Shown one piece after another: positions 1-9,112 of a DNA stretch of 64,000 nucleotides; positions within the stretch are counted from its first letter, which is position 1; each line of letters begins with the position of its first letter. The stretch comes from Treponema sp. (GTDB lineage: Bacteria > Spirochaetota > Spirochaetia > Treponematales > Breznakiellaceae). The notes under the pieces are model-generated. The model did no database searches. It had not been told where the DNA came from and saw only the letters and a program-made list of their open reading frames with translations. A program made the translations under genes and the position numbers. Location of the stretch: the NCBI GenBank assembly GCA_031265435.1, contig JAISCR010000104.1, forward strand, positions 1 to 64,000. The letters are read 5' to 3'.

Positions 1-247
1 TTTTGTCTCAAACAGGGTCAGATTATCGTTGCCGCCGCTTTTATAAAACAGAAGATCTTCCCGTATCGGAATACCATGCTTTCTCAGGGCGTCAAGATAG
101 CCGTTTGTTCTTTCGGCAATTTGGGATGAGATGTAGGCGTTACCCCCTACAAAGGCGATATCCCTGTGACCTAAAGAGATCAGGTGCTCGGTAATATCAA
201 AAAAGGACTGCTTTTTCTTGACAGGGATAAAAAGCGCGGTTACCATA
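1..247 (-). pseudogene. LacI-family regulator fragment (ligand-binding domain only; runs off the window edge, N-terminal HTH absent)
   Basis: Reverse-strand translation MVTALFIPVKKKQSFFDITEHLISLGHRDIAFVGGNAYISSQIAERTNGYLDALRKHGIPIREDLLFYKSGG matches the LacI/PBP1 'hLi.lGHrdIaFvgG...R..Gy..AL...gi' pattern. An in-frame TAA lies just upstream and no HTH domain precedes it. Confidence 0.6.
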
Positions 248-415
248 AGAAAATACGGCGATTTTAGAGGAAATTTGGCGGTTTAAGGCAAATTTGCTCA
301 GATTTCAGGCATTAAAGGAGGCCGCTTCTTTGTATAGGAAATTGAAGCGCTTTTATATATTTTGGCTTTCCGCGGAAGAAAGGGAGCCTGGGCCCTTCAA
401 ACGCCGGGAGCTGCC

Positions 416-1447
416 ATGAAATCCAGAGAGCGGGTAAAAAGAACCCTGGAATTTAAGAATACCGGGGCCGTACCGAGGGATCTGTGGACATTGCCGTGGG
501 CGTATAATAATTACGGCGCGGAGCTTGAGTCAATTCTGGAAGATTATCCGCCCGATATAGTGCCGGTTCCCGATTCCCACAAAATTTACGCCGAAAAGCC
601 GGTTTCATCGGGCAATGTCTACGAACCGGGAGACGCCAGGGACGAATGGGGCGTGATCTTCACGAATGTCCAGCGGGGTGTTCACGGTGAGGTAAAAAAA
701 CCAATTGTCGGGGCGGAGGACGAGGACTGGAAGGATATTTCCCGGGTACATTTTCCCGGGGAACTCCTCACGCTTGACACGAACAAAGTAAACGAATTTT
801 GCGCGGGAACGGATAAATTCGTCATTTCAAGCGATTTGGCGCGGCCCTTTGAACGGATGCAGTTTTTACGGGGCAGTGAAATGTTTTACTGCGACCTTGG
901 CTCGGAAAACAGGGGAATGTTTGCCATGCTGGAAAAGGTCCACGACTTCTACACAAGACTGGCGGAACTATGGTGCCGGGATACCGCCGTTGACGGCTTT
1001 TGGGCAATGGACGACTGGGGCGCCCAGAGAAGCCTCCTGATACATCCCGATACCTGGATAAAGTACTTCAAGCCCCTGTACCGCGACTATGTCAACATTG
1101 CCCACAGATACGGAAAGAAATTTTTCTTCCACTCCGACGGGTTTACGCTTGACATCATTCCCCATTTGATCGAACTGGGAATGGATGCCGTTAATCTCCA
1201 GATATTCTGCATCGGCATCGATAAGATCGCCCAATTCAAAGGCGCGATCACGTTTTGGGGCGAACTTGACCGCCAGCACCTGTTACCCCACGGAACGCCG
1301 GAGGAAATAGACGAAGCGGTGCGCCGGGTGTATTCCGCGGTCTGGGCGGACGGCGGCGCTATCGCGCAGTGCGAATTCGGGGCGGGGGCAAACCCCGCCA
1401 ATGTGCGTCAAATGTTTAAATCCTGGGAGTTATGTGGAAAACCATGA
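416..1447 (+). CDS. Uroporphyrinogen decarboxylase (UroD/MtaA-like) family protein
   Basis: MKSRERVKRTLEFKNTGAVPRDLW..., with ...HRYGKKFFFHSDGFTLDIIPHLIELGMDAVN typical of the UroD-like methyltransferase superfamily; internal ATG at 416 is preferred over 362. Confidence 0.8.
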   Translation: MKSRERVKRTLEFKNTGAVPRDLWTLPWAYNNYGAELESILEDYPPDIVPVPDSHKIYAEKPVSSGNVYEPGDARDEWGVIFTNVQRGVHGEVKKPIVGAEDEDWKDISRVHFPGELLTLDTNKVNEFCAGTDKFVISSDLARPFERMQFLRGSEMFYCDLGSENRGMFAMLEKVHDFYTRLAELWCRDTAVDGFWAMDDWGAQRSLLIHPDTWIKYFKPLYRDYVNIAHRYGKKFFFHSDGFTLDIIPHLIELGMDAVNLQIFCIGIDKIAQFKGAITFWGELDRQHLLPHGTPEEIDEAVRRVYSAVWADGGAIAQCEFGAGANPANVRQMFKSWELCGKP

Positions 1448-1508
1448 AAATTTATCTTGCATTATTTTAGGGTGAATGTACAATATATGATTATGGAATA
1501 TGATTATG

Positions 1509-1545
1509 GAAGCCTTCACAAAAACGGAAGTTTTGAGAAGGCTTC
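1509..1545 (+). terminator. Strong stem-loop downstream of the UroD-like gene (terminator or regulatory hairpin)
   Basis: GAAGCCTTC (1509-1517) / GAAGGCTTC (1537-1545) with inner CAAAAAC-GGAA-GTTTTG pairing; no clear U-tract. Confidence 0.4.
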
Positions 1546-1603
1546 GAAATCTGTGTAAATGAAGCCGTATAGCTTTATTATAGTAATCTTAAGGGGATGA
1601 AGT

Positions 1604-2608
1604 ATGAAAAACAAAGTTTTCGTGATGGCGATCGTATTGTTGATTCTGACGGTGCCGGTGTCGTTTGTCGCGGCAAGAGGCGCACAGGCCGGGAGCGGCG
1701 AAAAAACTGTCGCCGGCATTGTGTTTCAGGAAGACCAGTTCATGAAGCTCTTGTCGCTCGGCTATGCCGATGCGGCCAGAGAAGCGGGTTTCCGCATTTT
1801 GCAGGCAAACACCAACAACGACCAGGCGCGCGAGGCGGAACTCATCAACACCTATGTTGACCAGAAAGTTGCCGGTATCGCCATTGCCCCGCTCAGTGCG
1901 GACTCTTCCGTTGCCACGCTCAGGAGAGCGTCCGATGCCGGCGTCAGGATTGCCGTCACCAATATCAACTTATCCAACGCGCCTTTCATCGTGGGCGGTT
2001 ATACTTCTGACGACAAAAACCTTGGCAGTACCGTTGGCGCGGCGGCAGCCGAGTTTATCAGAACCAGACTGGGCGGCAAAGCGAAAATTGCGATCCTCGC
2101 CTTCTATACGCTCCTGCCCGCCCAAGCGGCAGCCCGTGTAGACGGTTTCAAGGAAGCGATTCTAAAGGTTAATCCCGATGTTCAGTTTTTGGATCCGCAA
2201 GAAGCGTGGCTGCAGGATGTGGCCGTGCAGAAGGCGGGTGACCTCCTTACCGCGAATCCCGACATCGACATTATCTACGGCGCAAACGACGGCGGTACCA
2301 TCGGCTCCGTGATGGCGGTAAAGAACGCCGGACGCGCCGGCAGGACCTTCGTCTTCGGCATCGACACGGGCGACCAGCAGATCGCCATGCTCCGTGACAG
2401 CGACAATGTGTTGCAGGCGGTTACGGGGCAGGATCCCTACTCTCAGGGCTACAATGCCATGAAGGTGCTGGCCGATGCCATCAACGGCAGAGACGTGAGC
2501 GGAACGCAGGGCAAGACCGTTATCGTCGACGGCCTCCTCGTCAGCCGCAGCAACCCGGCCGGTATCGATGAGTTTGAAAAAGAATTGGCGGCAAAGCTGG
2601 CGCGGTAG
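1604..2608 (+). CDS. Sugar ABC transporter substrate-binding protein (RbsB-like)
   Basis: Signal peptide, then periplasmic-binding-protein type 1 pattern (VAGIVFQEDQFMKLLSLGYADAAREAGFRILQANTNNDQAREAELINTYVDQKVAGIAIAPLSAD). Confidence 0.9.
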   Translation: MKNKVFVMAIVLLILTVPVSFVAARGAQAGSGEKTVAGIVFQEDQFMKLLSLGYADAAREAGFRILQANTNNDQAREAELINTYVDQKVAGIAIAPLSADSSVATLRRASDAGVRIAVTNINLSNAPFIVGGYTSDDKNLGSTVGAAAAEFIRTRLGGKAKIAILAFYTLLPAQAAARVDGFKEAILKVNPDVQFLDPQEAWLQDVAVQKAGDLLTANPDIDIIYGANDGGTIGSVMAVKNAGRAGRTFVFGIDTGDQQIAMLRDSDNVLQAVTGQDPYSQGYNAMKVLADAINGRDVSGTQGKTVIVDGLLVSRSNPAGIDEFEKELAAKLAR

Positions 2609-2628
2609 TTCTGTCCAAACATTAGGAA

Positions 2629-2714
2629 GAATCAACCGCAGATAGCACGGACAAAGAAAAGAGATGAAGATCGACAGTTTTCGGTGTTTTTCTGTGTGGT
2701 CTGTGGTTGAATTC
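2629..2714. repeat. Imperfect inverted repeat between ABC genes
   Basis: GAATCAACCGCAGATAGCACGGACA ... TCTGTGTGGTCTGTGGTTGAATTC are imperfect reverse complements. Confidence 0.55.
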
Positions 2715-2819
2715 TTTAATGATCTATCTGATTATTTAAACGAATCAGCCTATTAGTCCCTAATGAACTACCTGGAAAGCCGGGTATTACATCCGCGTTT
2801 TCCAAGAAAGGTGTACTCA

Positions 2820-4301
2820 ATGAGTGTGTTGCGGGCAGAGAATATAACGAAGATGTATCCGGGAACCGTGGCGCTGGATGCGGTGTCGCTTTCGTTTGAG
2901 AGTGGCAAGGTACACGCGCTCGTGGGCAAAAACGGGTCGGGCAAATCCACGCTGGTAAAGATTGTTTCCGGAGCTGAGCAGGCGACGGATGGCGGGGTTT
3001 TCCTGGATGACAAAAAACTCAGTTTTAAAAGCCCTATGGACGCCTTTGACAGCGGTATCGCCACGGTGTACCAGGAACTGTCCCTCGTGCAGGGGATGAC
3101 GGCGGCGGAAAACATCCTGATTGGACGACTGCCGGAAAAGAATGGCTTTATCGACTGGAAGACAACGTACAAAAAGGCGGAGACGCTGATTCGGGAACTT
3201 GGTGTTGATATCGCGCCGGATGCCTATATTTACGAACTTTCCGTGTGGCAATGCCAAATGCTGGAAATTGTCAAGGCGGCAAGCTACAACCCCAAGGTCC
3301 TGCTCCTCGACGAACCTACATCGGCGCTGGCGCAGAACGAAGTGGCGTCTCTTTTTAAAATGGTACGCCTTCTTAAAAAGAAAGACGTGATCGTTATTTA
3401 CATTACCCACAAACTGCACGAACTTTGGGAAATTGCCGATACCTGCACGGTTCTTCGTGACGGCAAATATATCGGCAGCGTCGAGATGGCGTCGGGAACT
3501 CACAAAGAAGTGCTGGGGATGATGTTTGGTGACCTGGAAATTAAGCGCCGTCCTGCCGACCTCCGTGTGGAAGACGAAGTGGTGCTTTCGGTAAAGGGCC
3601 TGTCGCGTAAGCCGCACTTTGAAAATATATCTTTCGATCTGCGCCGCGGCGAGGTACTCGGTATCGCCGGTATGCTGGGCGCCGGCCGTACCGAGTTACT
3701 GCGGGCACTGTTCGGCGCGGACCGTTCCGACAGCGGGAGCCTTATCTTTAACGGGCGGCGGGTAGACAAGCCCACGCCGGAAAAGATGCGTGATGCCGGT
3801 GTGGCGCTGACTCCGGAGGACAGAAAGCGTCAGGGCCTCAACCTGCTTGGCTCAATCAAGGACAACCTTTGTTACGCCAGTCTGCCGCTCCTCGCCGACG
3901 GCTATTTTGTTAACCGAAAACGCGAGGACGAGTTTGCCAACCGGCAGATAACAGGGCTGGAGATTAAGACGGCGTCCAGCCTCGATCCGATGACGAGTCT
4001 TTCCGGCGGCAACCAGCAAAAAGTGGTGGTGGGCAATTGGTTGAACATTAGCCCAAAGGTGATGCTGTTCGACGAGCCGTCGCGCGGTATCGACGTGAAC
4101 GCCAAGCAGCAGATTTTTCAAATCATCTGGGAGCAATCGCGCAAGGGTATTTCGAGTATCATGGTTTCTTCGGAACTTGAAGAACTGCTCGAAGTGTGTC
4201 ACCGTATTTTAATTATGCGCGCCGGCCGCATTGTTGATGAGGTGCGTCCGGAGAGTGTTACAATAGAAGAACTGTATTCATTATGTATGGGGGCCGCGTA
4301 A
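2820..4301 (+). CDS. Sugar ABC transporter ATP-binding protein (RbsA/MglA-like, two ABC domains)
   Basis: Walker A GKNGSGKST; second-domain GMLGAGRTE; LSGGNQQKV signature; start chosen at MSVLRAENITKMYPG. Confidence 0.93.
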   Translation: MSVLRAENITKMYPGTVALDAVSLSFESGKVHALVGKNGSGKSTLVKIVSGAEQATDGGVFLDDKKLSFKSPMDAFDSGIATVYQELSLVQGMTAAENILIGRLPEKNGFIDWKTTYKKAETLIRELGVDIAPDAYIYELSVWQCQMLEIVKAASYNPKVLLLDEPTSALAQNEVASLFKMVRLLKKKDVIVIYITHKLHELWEIADTCTVLRDGKYIGSVEMASGTHKEVLGMMFGDLEIKRRPADLRVEDEVVLSVKGLSRKPHFENISFDLRRGEVLGIAGMLGAGRTELLRALFGADRSDSGSLIFNGRRVDKPTPEKMRDAGVALTPEDRKRQGLNLLGSIKDNLCYASLPLLADGYFVNRKREDEFANRQITGLEIKTASSLDPMTSLSGGNQQKVVVGNWLNISPKVMLFDEPSRGIDVNAKQQIFQIIWEQSRKGISSIMVSSELEELLEVCHRILIMRAGRIVDEVRPESVTIEELYSLCMGAA

Positions 4302-4304
4302 AAA

Positions 4305-5297
4305 ATGGGTGACAAAAACAATTTTGGGAAACTGCTTTCCCGGCAGACAATAAACAAGCATATGCTTGAGGTGATACTCATCCTGTTGATACTGGTAATG
4401 TCGGTAACAACCTACGGTTTTTTTACCGTGGGCAATCTATTGAACATTCTGCGGAATATGTCGTTTCAGGGTTGTATTGCCTTTGGGATGACACTGGTCA
4501 TTATTTCCGGCGAGATTGACCTTTCCATCGGTTCTACCGTAGCGCTTTCCGGCGTGATTACGGCGCTCGTAAGCGGCGGTTTGGCCAGGGCGGGGATTAT
4601 GCCGATGGAGATTGCCGTTGTGTTAGGGATGCTGCTGTCCATCATCGTCTGCGCGCTGTTCGGTGCGTTTAACGGCTGGCTCTTAACCAGGTTTAGAATG
4701 CCGAGCTTCATCATCACCCTGGCGATGATGAATGTGATGTACGGCATTACCGCCATTATCTCCCATGGTTTCCCGGTAGTAACCCTGCCCGGGTGGTACA
4801 ACGTGATTGGCGCGGGACGCATCGGCGGCATCATCCCCATACCGGCGCTGGTACTGGTGGTGGTGTTCATCTTTAACTTCATCATTCTAAACTACACCAA
4901 GACCGGGCGCTCGGTATACGCCGCGGGTGGCAACGCGGACGCGGCGCGTCTTTCCGGAATCAATGTTGCCAAAGTTAAAATGTTCGTGATGATTAACGTG
5001 CAGATTTGCGCGGCACTCGCCGGCATTATGGTTTCCAGCCAGGTGATGAGCGGATCCTCCACCTTCGGCAGAGGCTGGGAGATGACGGCCATTTCTTCGG
5101 TTATTATTGGCGGGGCGAGTCTTTCAGGCGGTATAGGACGGGTGTCGCGTACCTTCGTAGGCCTCATATTCCTCGGTGTCATCATCAACGGCATGACGCT
5201 GCTCAACGTCAACGAGTACGCGCAGTATGTGGTACGGGGTATGCTTATTTTGTTAGCCGTGCTTATTAACACCGTACAGTCCCGGCGGAAATCCTGA
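4305..5297 (+). CDS. Sugar ABC transporter permease (RbsC-like)
   Basis: Multi-TM protein with GMTLVIISGEIDLSIGS and YAAGGNADAARLSGINV motifs. Confidence 0.92.
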   Translation: MGDKNNFGKLLSRQTINKHMLEVILILLILVMSVTTYGFFTVGNLLNILRNMSFQGCIAFGMTLVIISGEIDLSIGSTVALSGVITALVSGGLARAGIMPMEIAVVLGMLLSIIVCALFGAFNGWLLTRFRMPSFIITLAMMNVMYGITAIISHGFPVVTLPGWYNVIGAGRIGGIIPIPALVLVVVFIFNFIILNYTKTGRSVYAAGGNADAARLSGINVAKVKMFVMINVQICAALAGIMVSSQVMSGSSTFGRGWEMTAISSVIIGGASLSGGIGRVSRTFVGLIFLGVIINGMTLLNVNEYAQYVVRGMLILLAVLINTVQSRRKS

Positions 5298-5354
5298 ACC
5301 GGTCTGGAAACCGGCGTTTATTCGCATTGAGGAAAAATCAGGAGAGAGCCGTTA

Positions 5355-6407
5355 ATGAACGATTACAACCGAATAGTAGACGCCATAGGGAACAAGATGA
5401 CGGAATGGGTACCGCTCTATGACCACATTGTGGCGCCCAATGTAATAGAAGACATTGCAGGCGGAAAATTTTCGGATTTAATCAATGGGGATGATGCCGA
5501 TATACATGAATATTTTAAAAAATACAACCGTTTCTTCGAAAAAGTTGGATATGACGCCATCCCCTTTGAGTGTATTATAGCAGGCTGTCTGCCCGGAAAC
5601 ATGGCTCTCTACGGACACGAGCCCGGGGCCATTCATACCATGGATGATTTTAAAAAATATCCCTGGGAGGAGATCCCCGGTTATTTTAAAAAGAAGTACT
5701 ATCCGCTGTTCCGGGCTTTTGCGGCGAATCTGCCCCCCGGAATGAAGGGGATGGGAGGACCGGGAAACGGCGTCTTTGAATGTGTTGAGGATATAACGGG
5801 GTATCAGAATTTATGCCTTATCAAGTATGATGATGAAGAACTATTCCGTATGCTTTTTGAAAAAATGGGTATTGTCATAGAAAAGATATGGAAAGATTTT
5901 TTGGAACATTTTGCGGACGCCTATTGTATCATGCGGTTTGGGGATGATTTGGGATACCAAACCAATACTCTGTTCCCTCCCGATGATATACGCGGCAATA
6001 TCTTTCCGGTTTATAAAAAAATAATCGATATGATTCATGGAGCGGGGAAACCTTTTTTGCTGCATTGCTGCGGCAAGATATTCAGTGTTATGGATGAGTT
6101 GATTGAGCTGGGGATAGACGCGAAACATTCCAATGAGGATCTGATAGCCCCGTTTTCTTTCTGGGTCGATACCTATGGAAAACGCATAGCTCTTTTTGGG
6201 GGCATTGATACCGATAATCTGGTCCGCCTTGATGAAAAACAAATTGCCGAATTAACAAAAGATGTCTGTTCATATACAAGGGGGCGCTGCGGTTTTGCCC
6301 TGGGGTCAGGCAATTCCATCACGGAATACGTGCCCGCCTCCAAATATATGGCGATGAACCGGACGGTCAGGGAATTCAGGGGGGAAACGGATTTTTTCCG
6401 CCTTTAA
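5355..6407 (+). CDS. Uroporphyrinogen decarboxylase (UroD/MtaA-like) family protein
   Basis: ...IHGAGKPFLLHCCGKIFSVMDELIELGIDAKHSNED...; retains an HxC motif reminiscent of zinc-dependent MtaA-type methyltransferases. Confidence 0.8.
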   Translation: MNDYNRIVDAIGNKMTEWVPLYDHIVAPNVIEDIAGGKFSDLINGDDADIHEYFKKYNRFFEKVGYDAIPFECIIAGCLPGNMALYGHEPGAIHTMDDFKKYPWEEIPGYFKKKYYPLFRAFAANLPPGMKGMGGPGNGVFECVEDITGYQNLCLIKYDDEELFRMLFEKMGIVIEKIWKDFLEHFADAYCIMRFGDDLGYQTNTLFPPDDIRGNIFPVYKKIIDMIHGAGKPFLLHCCGKIFSVMDELIELGIDAKHSNEDLIAPFSFWVDTYGKRIALFGGIDTDNLVRLDEKQIAELTKDVCSYTRGRCGFALGSGNSITEYVPASKYMAMNRTVREFRGETDFFRL

Positions 6408-6472
6408 GATACTAAGTGTTCGTACACGATTGTAACAGTTCATTATAAAACATAAACACAATGGAGGATCGT

Positions 6473-6862
6473 ATGAAACAGAATTTTTCGGCAGGGATAC
6501 AGCACATCGGCATTCCCACCAATGACATGAACGCTACCATGGATTTTTACCGGAGTCTCGGTTTTGAGCCTGCCTTTGAAACCATTCTCAGGGATGAGAA
6601 TTGCAGGGTATGCTTCCTCAAGCTGGGGAACATGGTGATAGAAGCTTACGAAAACCATCAGGCACTGCATAAGGCCGGAGCCATCGATCACATCTCCCTG
6701 GACTGTACGGATATTGAGGCCGCCTTTGAGTTTGCAAAGAAGGGAGGCTACAGGCTCCTTGGAGAGGGGATTGAAGAACTTCCCTTCTGGGAGAAGGGGG
6801 TACGATTCTTCAAGATCGAGGGCCCAAACAGGGAGACGCTTGAGTTCTGCCAGCGTCTATAA
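6473..6862 (+). CDS. VOC/glyoxalase family protein
   Basis: GIQHIGIPTNDMNATMDFYRSLGFEPAFE ... GPNRETLEFCQ; GGAGG RBS upstream of the ATG at 6473. Confidence 0.85.
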   Translation: MKQNFSAGIQHIGIPTNDMNATMDFYRSLGFEPAFETILRDENCRVCFLKLGNMVIEAYENHQALHKAGAIDHISLDCTDIEAAFEFAKKGGYRLLGEGIEELPFWEKGVRFFKIEGPNRETLEFCQRL

Positions 6863-6886
6863 AAACGCTTTTGAAAGCCTCAGCCC

Positions 6887-7804
6887 CTACTCTTTTATAA
6901 TTTCCTTTATTCCCGTTACCAATCCCGCAAGGTTCTGAATATCCGAAGGAATGATGATCTTGGTTGCCTTGCCGTCCGCCACCTTTTGCAGGGCTTCAAG
7001 GCTCTTGAGTCTGATGAGGGCCTCGTCGGCGGCAACACCCTTGAGCATGGACAGCCCTTCGGCGGTAGCCTTCTGAACCGAAAGGATCGCCTGAGCCTCT
7101 CCTTCGGCCTCACGGATGGCGGCTTCCTTGGCGGCCTCCGCCTGCAGTATTACTGCGGCCTTGTCTGCTTCGGCCTTGAGTATGGCCGAGGCTTTCTGCC
7201 CTTCCGCCACAAGGATCGCCGACTGCTTCTCCCCTTCCGCCCTTAGAATGGCTTCCCGTCTCTCCCGTTCGGCCCTCATCTGCTTTTCCATGGCTTCCAG
7301 AATGCTCTTTGGAGGCGTGATATTCTTTACCTCTACACGGTTTACCTTGATTCCCCAGGGATCGGTGGCTTCGTCAAGAACACTGCGCATGCGGCTGTTG
7401 ATCATGTCCCGGCTGGTGAGGGTTTCATCCAGTTCCAGCTCCCCTATAATGTTCCTGAGGGTAGTTGTGGCAAGATTTTCTATGGCGCTGATCGGGTTCA
7501 CTACCCCGTAAGTATAGAGTTTGGGATCGGTGATCTGGAAGTAGACCACCGTGTCTATCATCATGGTAACATTATCCTTGGTGATTACAGGCTGAGGATC
7601 AAAGTCGGCCACCTGTTCCTTGAGGATTACCCGGTTTATCACCCTTTCGATGAAGGGAAGTTTGATGTGGAGTCCTACATTCCATGTAGCGCTGTAGGCT
7701 CCCAGACGTTCCACCACCTGGGCATTCGACTGGGACACAATTCTGACGTTGGCAATGATAAGCAGTACGATTAGTACCACCAGTACAATTACGGCATAAT
7801 GCAT
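6887..7804 (-). CDS. SPFH/band-7 (stomatin-like, QmcA type) protein
   Basis: IVSQSNAQVVERLGAYSATWNVGLHIKLPFIERV and A/E/R-rich coiled coil RAERERREAILRAEGEKQSAILVAEGQ. Confidence 0.92.
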   Translation of the reverse strand: MHYAVIVLVVLIVLLIIANVRIVSQSNAQVVERLGAYSATWNVGLHIKLPFIERVINRVILKEQVADFDPQPVITKDNVTMMIDTVVYFQITDPKLYTYGVVNPISAIENLATTTLRNIIGELELDETLTSRDMINSRMRSVLDEATDPWGIKVNRVEVKNITPPKSILEAMEKQMRAERERREAILRAEGEKQSAILVAEGQKASAILKAEADKAAVILQAEAAKEAAIREAEGEAQAILSVQKATAEGLSMLKGVAADEALIRLKSLEALQKVADGKATKIIIPSDIQNLAGLVTGIKEIIKE

Positions 7805-7807
7805 GAT

Positions 7808-8281
7808 TCATTTCTCCTGTTCATTGATGGAATTATTTTCAAGGGGCCGTACAATAGCCTGTACGCCCTCTATCCTGACAACGGTACATTTGCTGTTCTC
7901 GTTTATTTCCTGATTGTCTTCCCCGTGCGCCGACCAGATCTGCCCGGCTATCTTTACTTCACCCTTTTCAAATTCGGTGATCTTTTTGATAACCAGGGCC
8001 GTCTTGCCGATGAGCGCGTCAATATTGGTTTTCTCTCTGCCGATCTTCAATTTTTTTACCGCAATGGGCCGGGTAAAAACAAGGAGCAGCGCGGCAAGGG
8101 CCACAAAGATTATAAGCTGTACGATGAGAGGAACCGGCGCCATGGAAACAAAGATCAGTACCACCGCGGAAATGGCAAACCAGATGGTGGTGAGGCCCAC
8201 GGTAAAGATTTCGATGAGGGCGAGAATAACCGCAGCGGCAAGCCAGAACCAGGGGCCAAAAAGAAAAAACATAAAATTCAT
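7808..8281 (-). CDS. NfeD family membrane protein
   Basis: N-terminal TM helices then an OB-fold-like C-terminus (IGKTALVIKKITEFEKGEVKIAGQIWSAHG); adjacent to the SPFH gene as is usual. Confidence 0.88.
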   Translation of the reverse strand: MNFMFFLFGPWFWLAAAVILALIEIFTVGLTTIWFAISAVVLIFVSMAPVPLIVQLIIFVALAALLLVFTRPIAVKKLKIGREKTNIDALIGKTALVIKKITEFEKGEVKIAGQIWSAHGEDNQEINENSKCTVVRIEGVQAIVRPLENNSINEQEK

Positions 8282-8290
8282 GATACGTCC

Positions 8291-9112
8291 TTAATGAGTA
8301 AGCCGGGCGGCTGTGGTCAGAGTAACTTTCCCGCCGATGGACACCGACCGGACAAGACCGTTTTCCATGCTGACTCTTGTCTCTATCGTTCCGCCCGGCT
8401 GCCTGAGGCTGAAACAATGTTCGGCCTGTCCCTGTCCGCTGTCCGCGGCATTTCTGCTGAGCCAGACCCCCAGGGCCGCCGAACCGGAACCGCAGCTTGA
8501 CTCAAATACCAGAGTTCCCGCGGCATAGACATACACTAAAGGGATCATCTCCCGGCCTTCTTCGTCCCAGAAGAGGAGTCCGAGGGCCTGCGGAGCCTCC
8601 CCTTCAGCTTCGATAATTTTCTTCACACCGTAAAACATCTTTTCATCAGGCTTAAAACCCGGCGCTATTACATGGGTGATGCCGTCAAACACAATCACGG
8701 GCAGGGAGCGGTCTTCATACTTTATCACTTTTTCCGCGGCGGGTCCGGGTATTTCCACTTCCGCGGTCCCGGTCTCCGTATCGACCCTGACAGGAACGCT
8801 CCCCCTCATGCCGCTGATTTCGACAGAAACAGTGTGTTTCCCGCAGAGGCCGGAAAGACCTGAAACATAGAGACCGAAACTCCGGGCGGCATTGCCGCAG
8901 AACTCTCCGCCGGACATTTCAAGCCGCCAGAGTTTCTGCGCTTCCCCGTCCGGTTCGGTAACAAAACCAACCTGTTCCACCTTCAGAACCTTGTCCGCCA
9001 TAATCGTCTGAGCCAGGGAGACCCTGTCCTCCACGGGACCCGAAACAAGGGCGGTAATGTTTCCAGCGGGATCCGCGATAACCAGTTCCGGGGTGGGGCT
9101 TTCAACCTTCAT
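8291..9112 (-). CDS. DapF-fold amino-acid racemase/epimerase, CntK (histidine racemase)-like
   Basis: Two catalytic-Cys motifs MSGGEFCGNAARSF and FESSCGSGSAALGVW, plus DPAGNITALV and RQPGGTIETRV; resembles CntK from memory more than canonical DapF. Start at MKVESPTPE, overlapping the upstream gene. Confidence 0.7.
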   Translation of the reverse strand: MKVESPTPELVIADPAGNITALVSGPVEDRVSLAQTIMADKVLKVEQVGFVTEPDGEAQKLWRLEMSGGEFCGNAARSFGLYVSGLSGLCGKHTVSVEISGMRGSVPVRVDTETGTAEVEIPGPAAEKVIKYEDRSLPVIVFDGITHVIAPGFKPDEKMFYGVKKIIEAEGEAPQALGLLFWDEEGREMIPLVYVYAAGTLVFESSCGSGSAALGVWLSRNAADSGQGQAEHCFSLRQPGGTIETRVSMENGLVRSVSIGGKVTLTTAARLTH

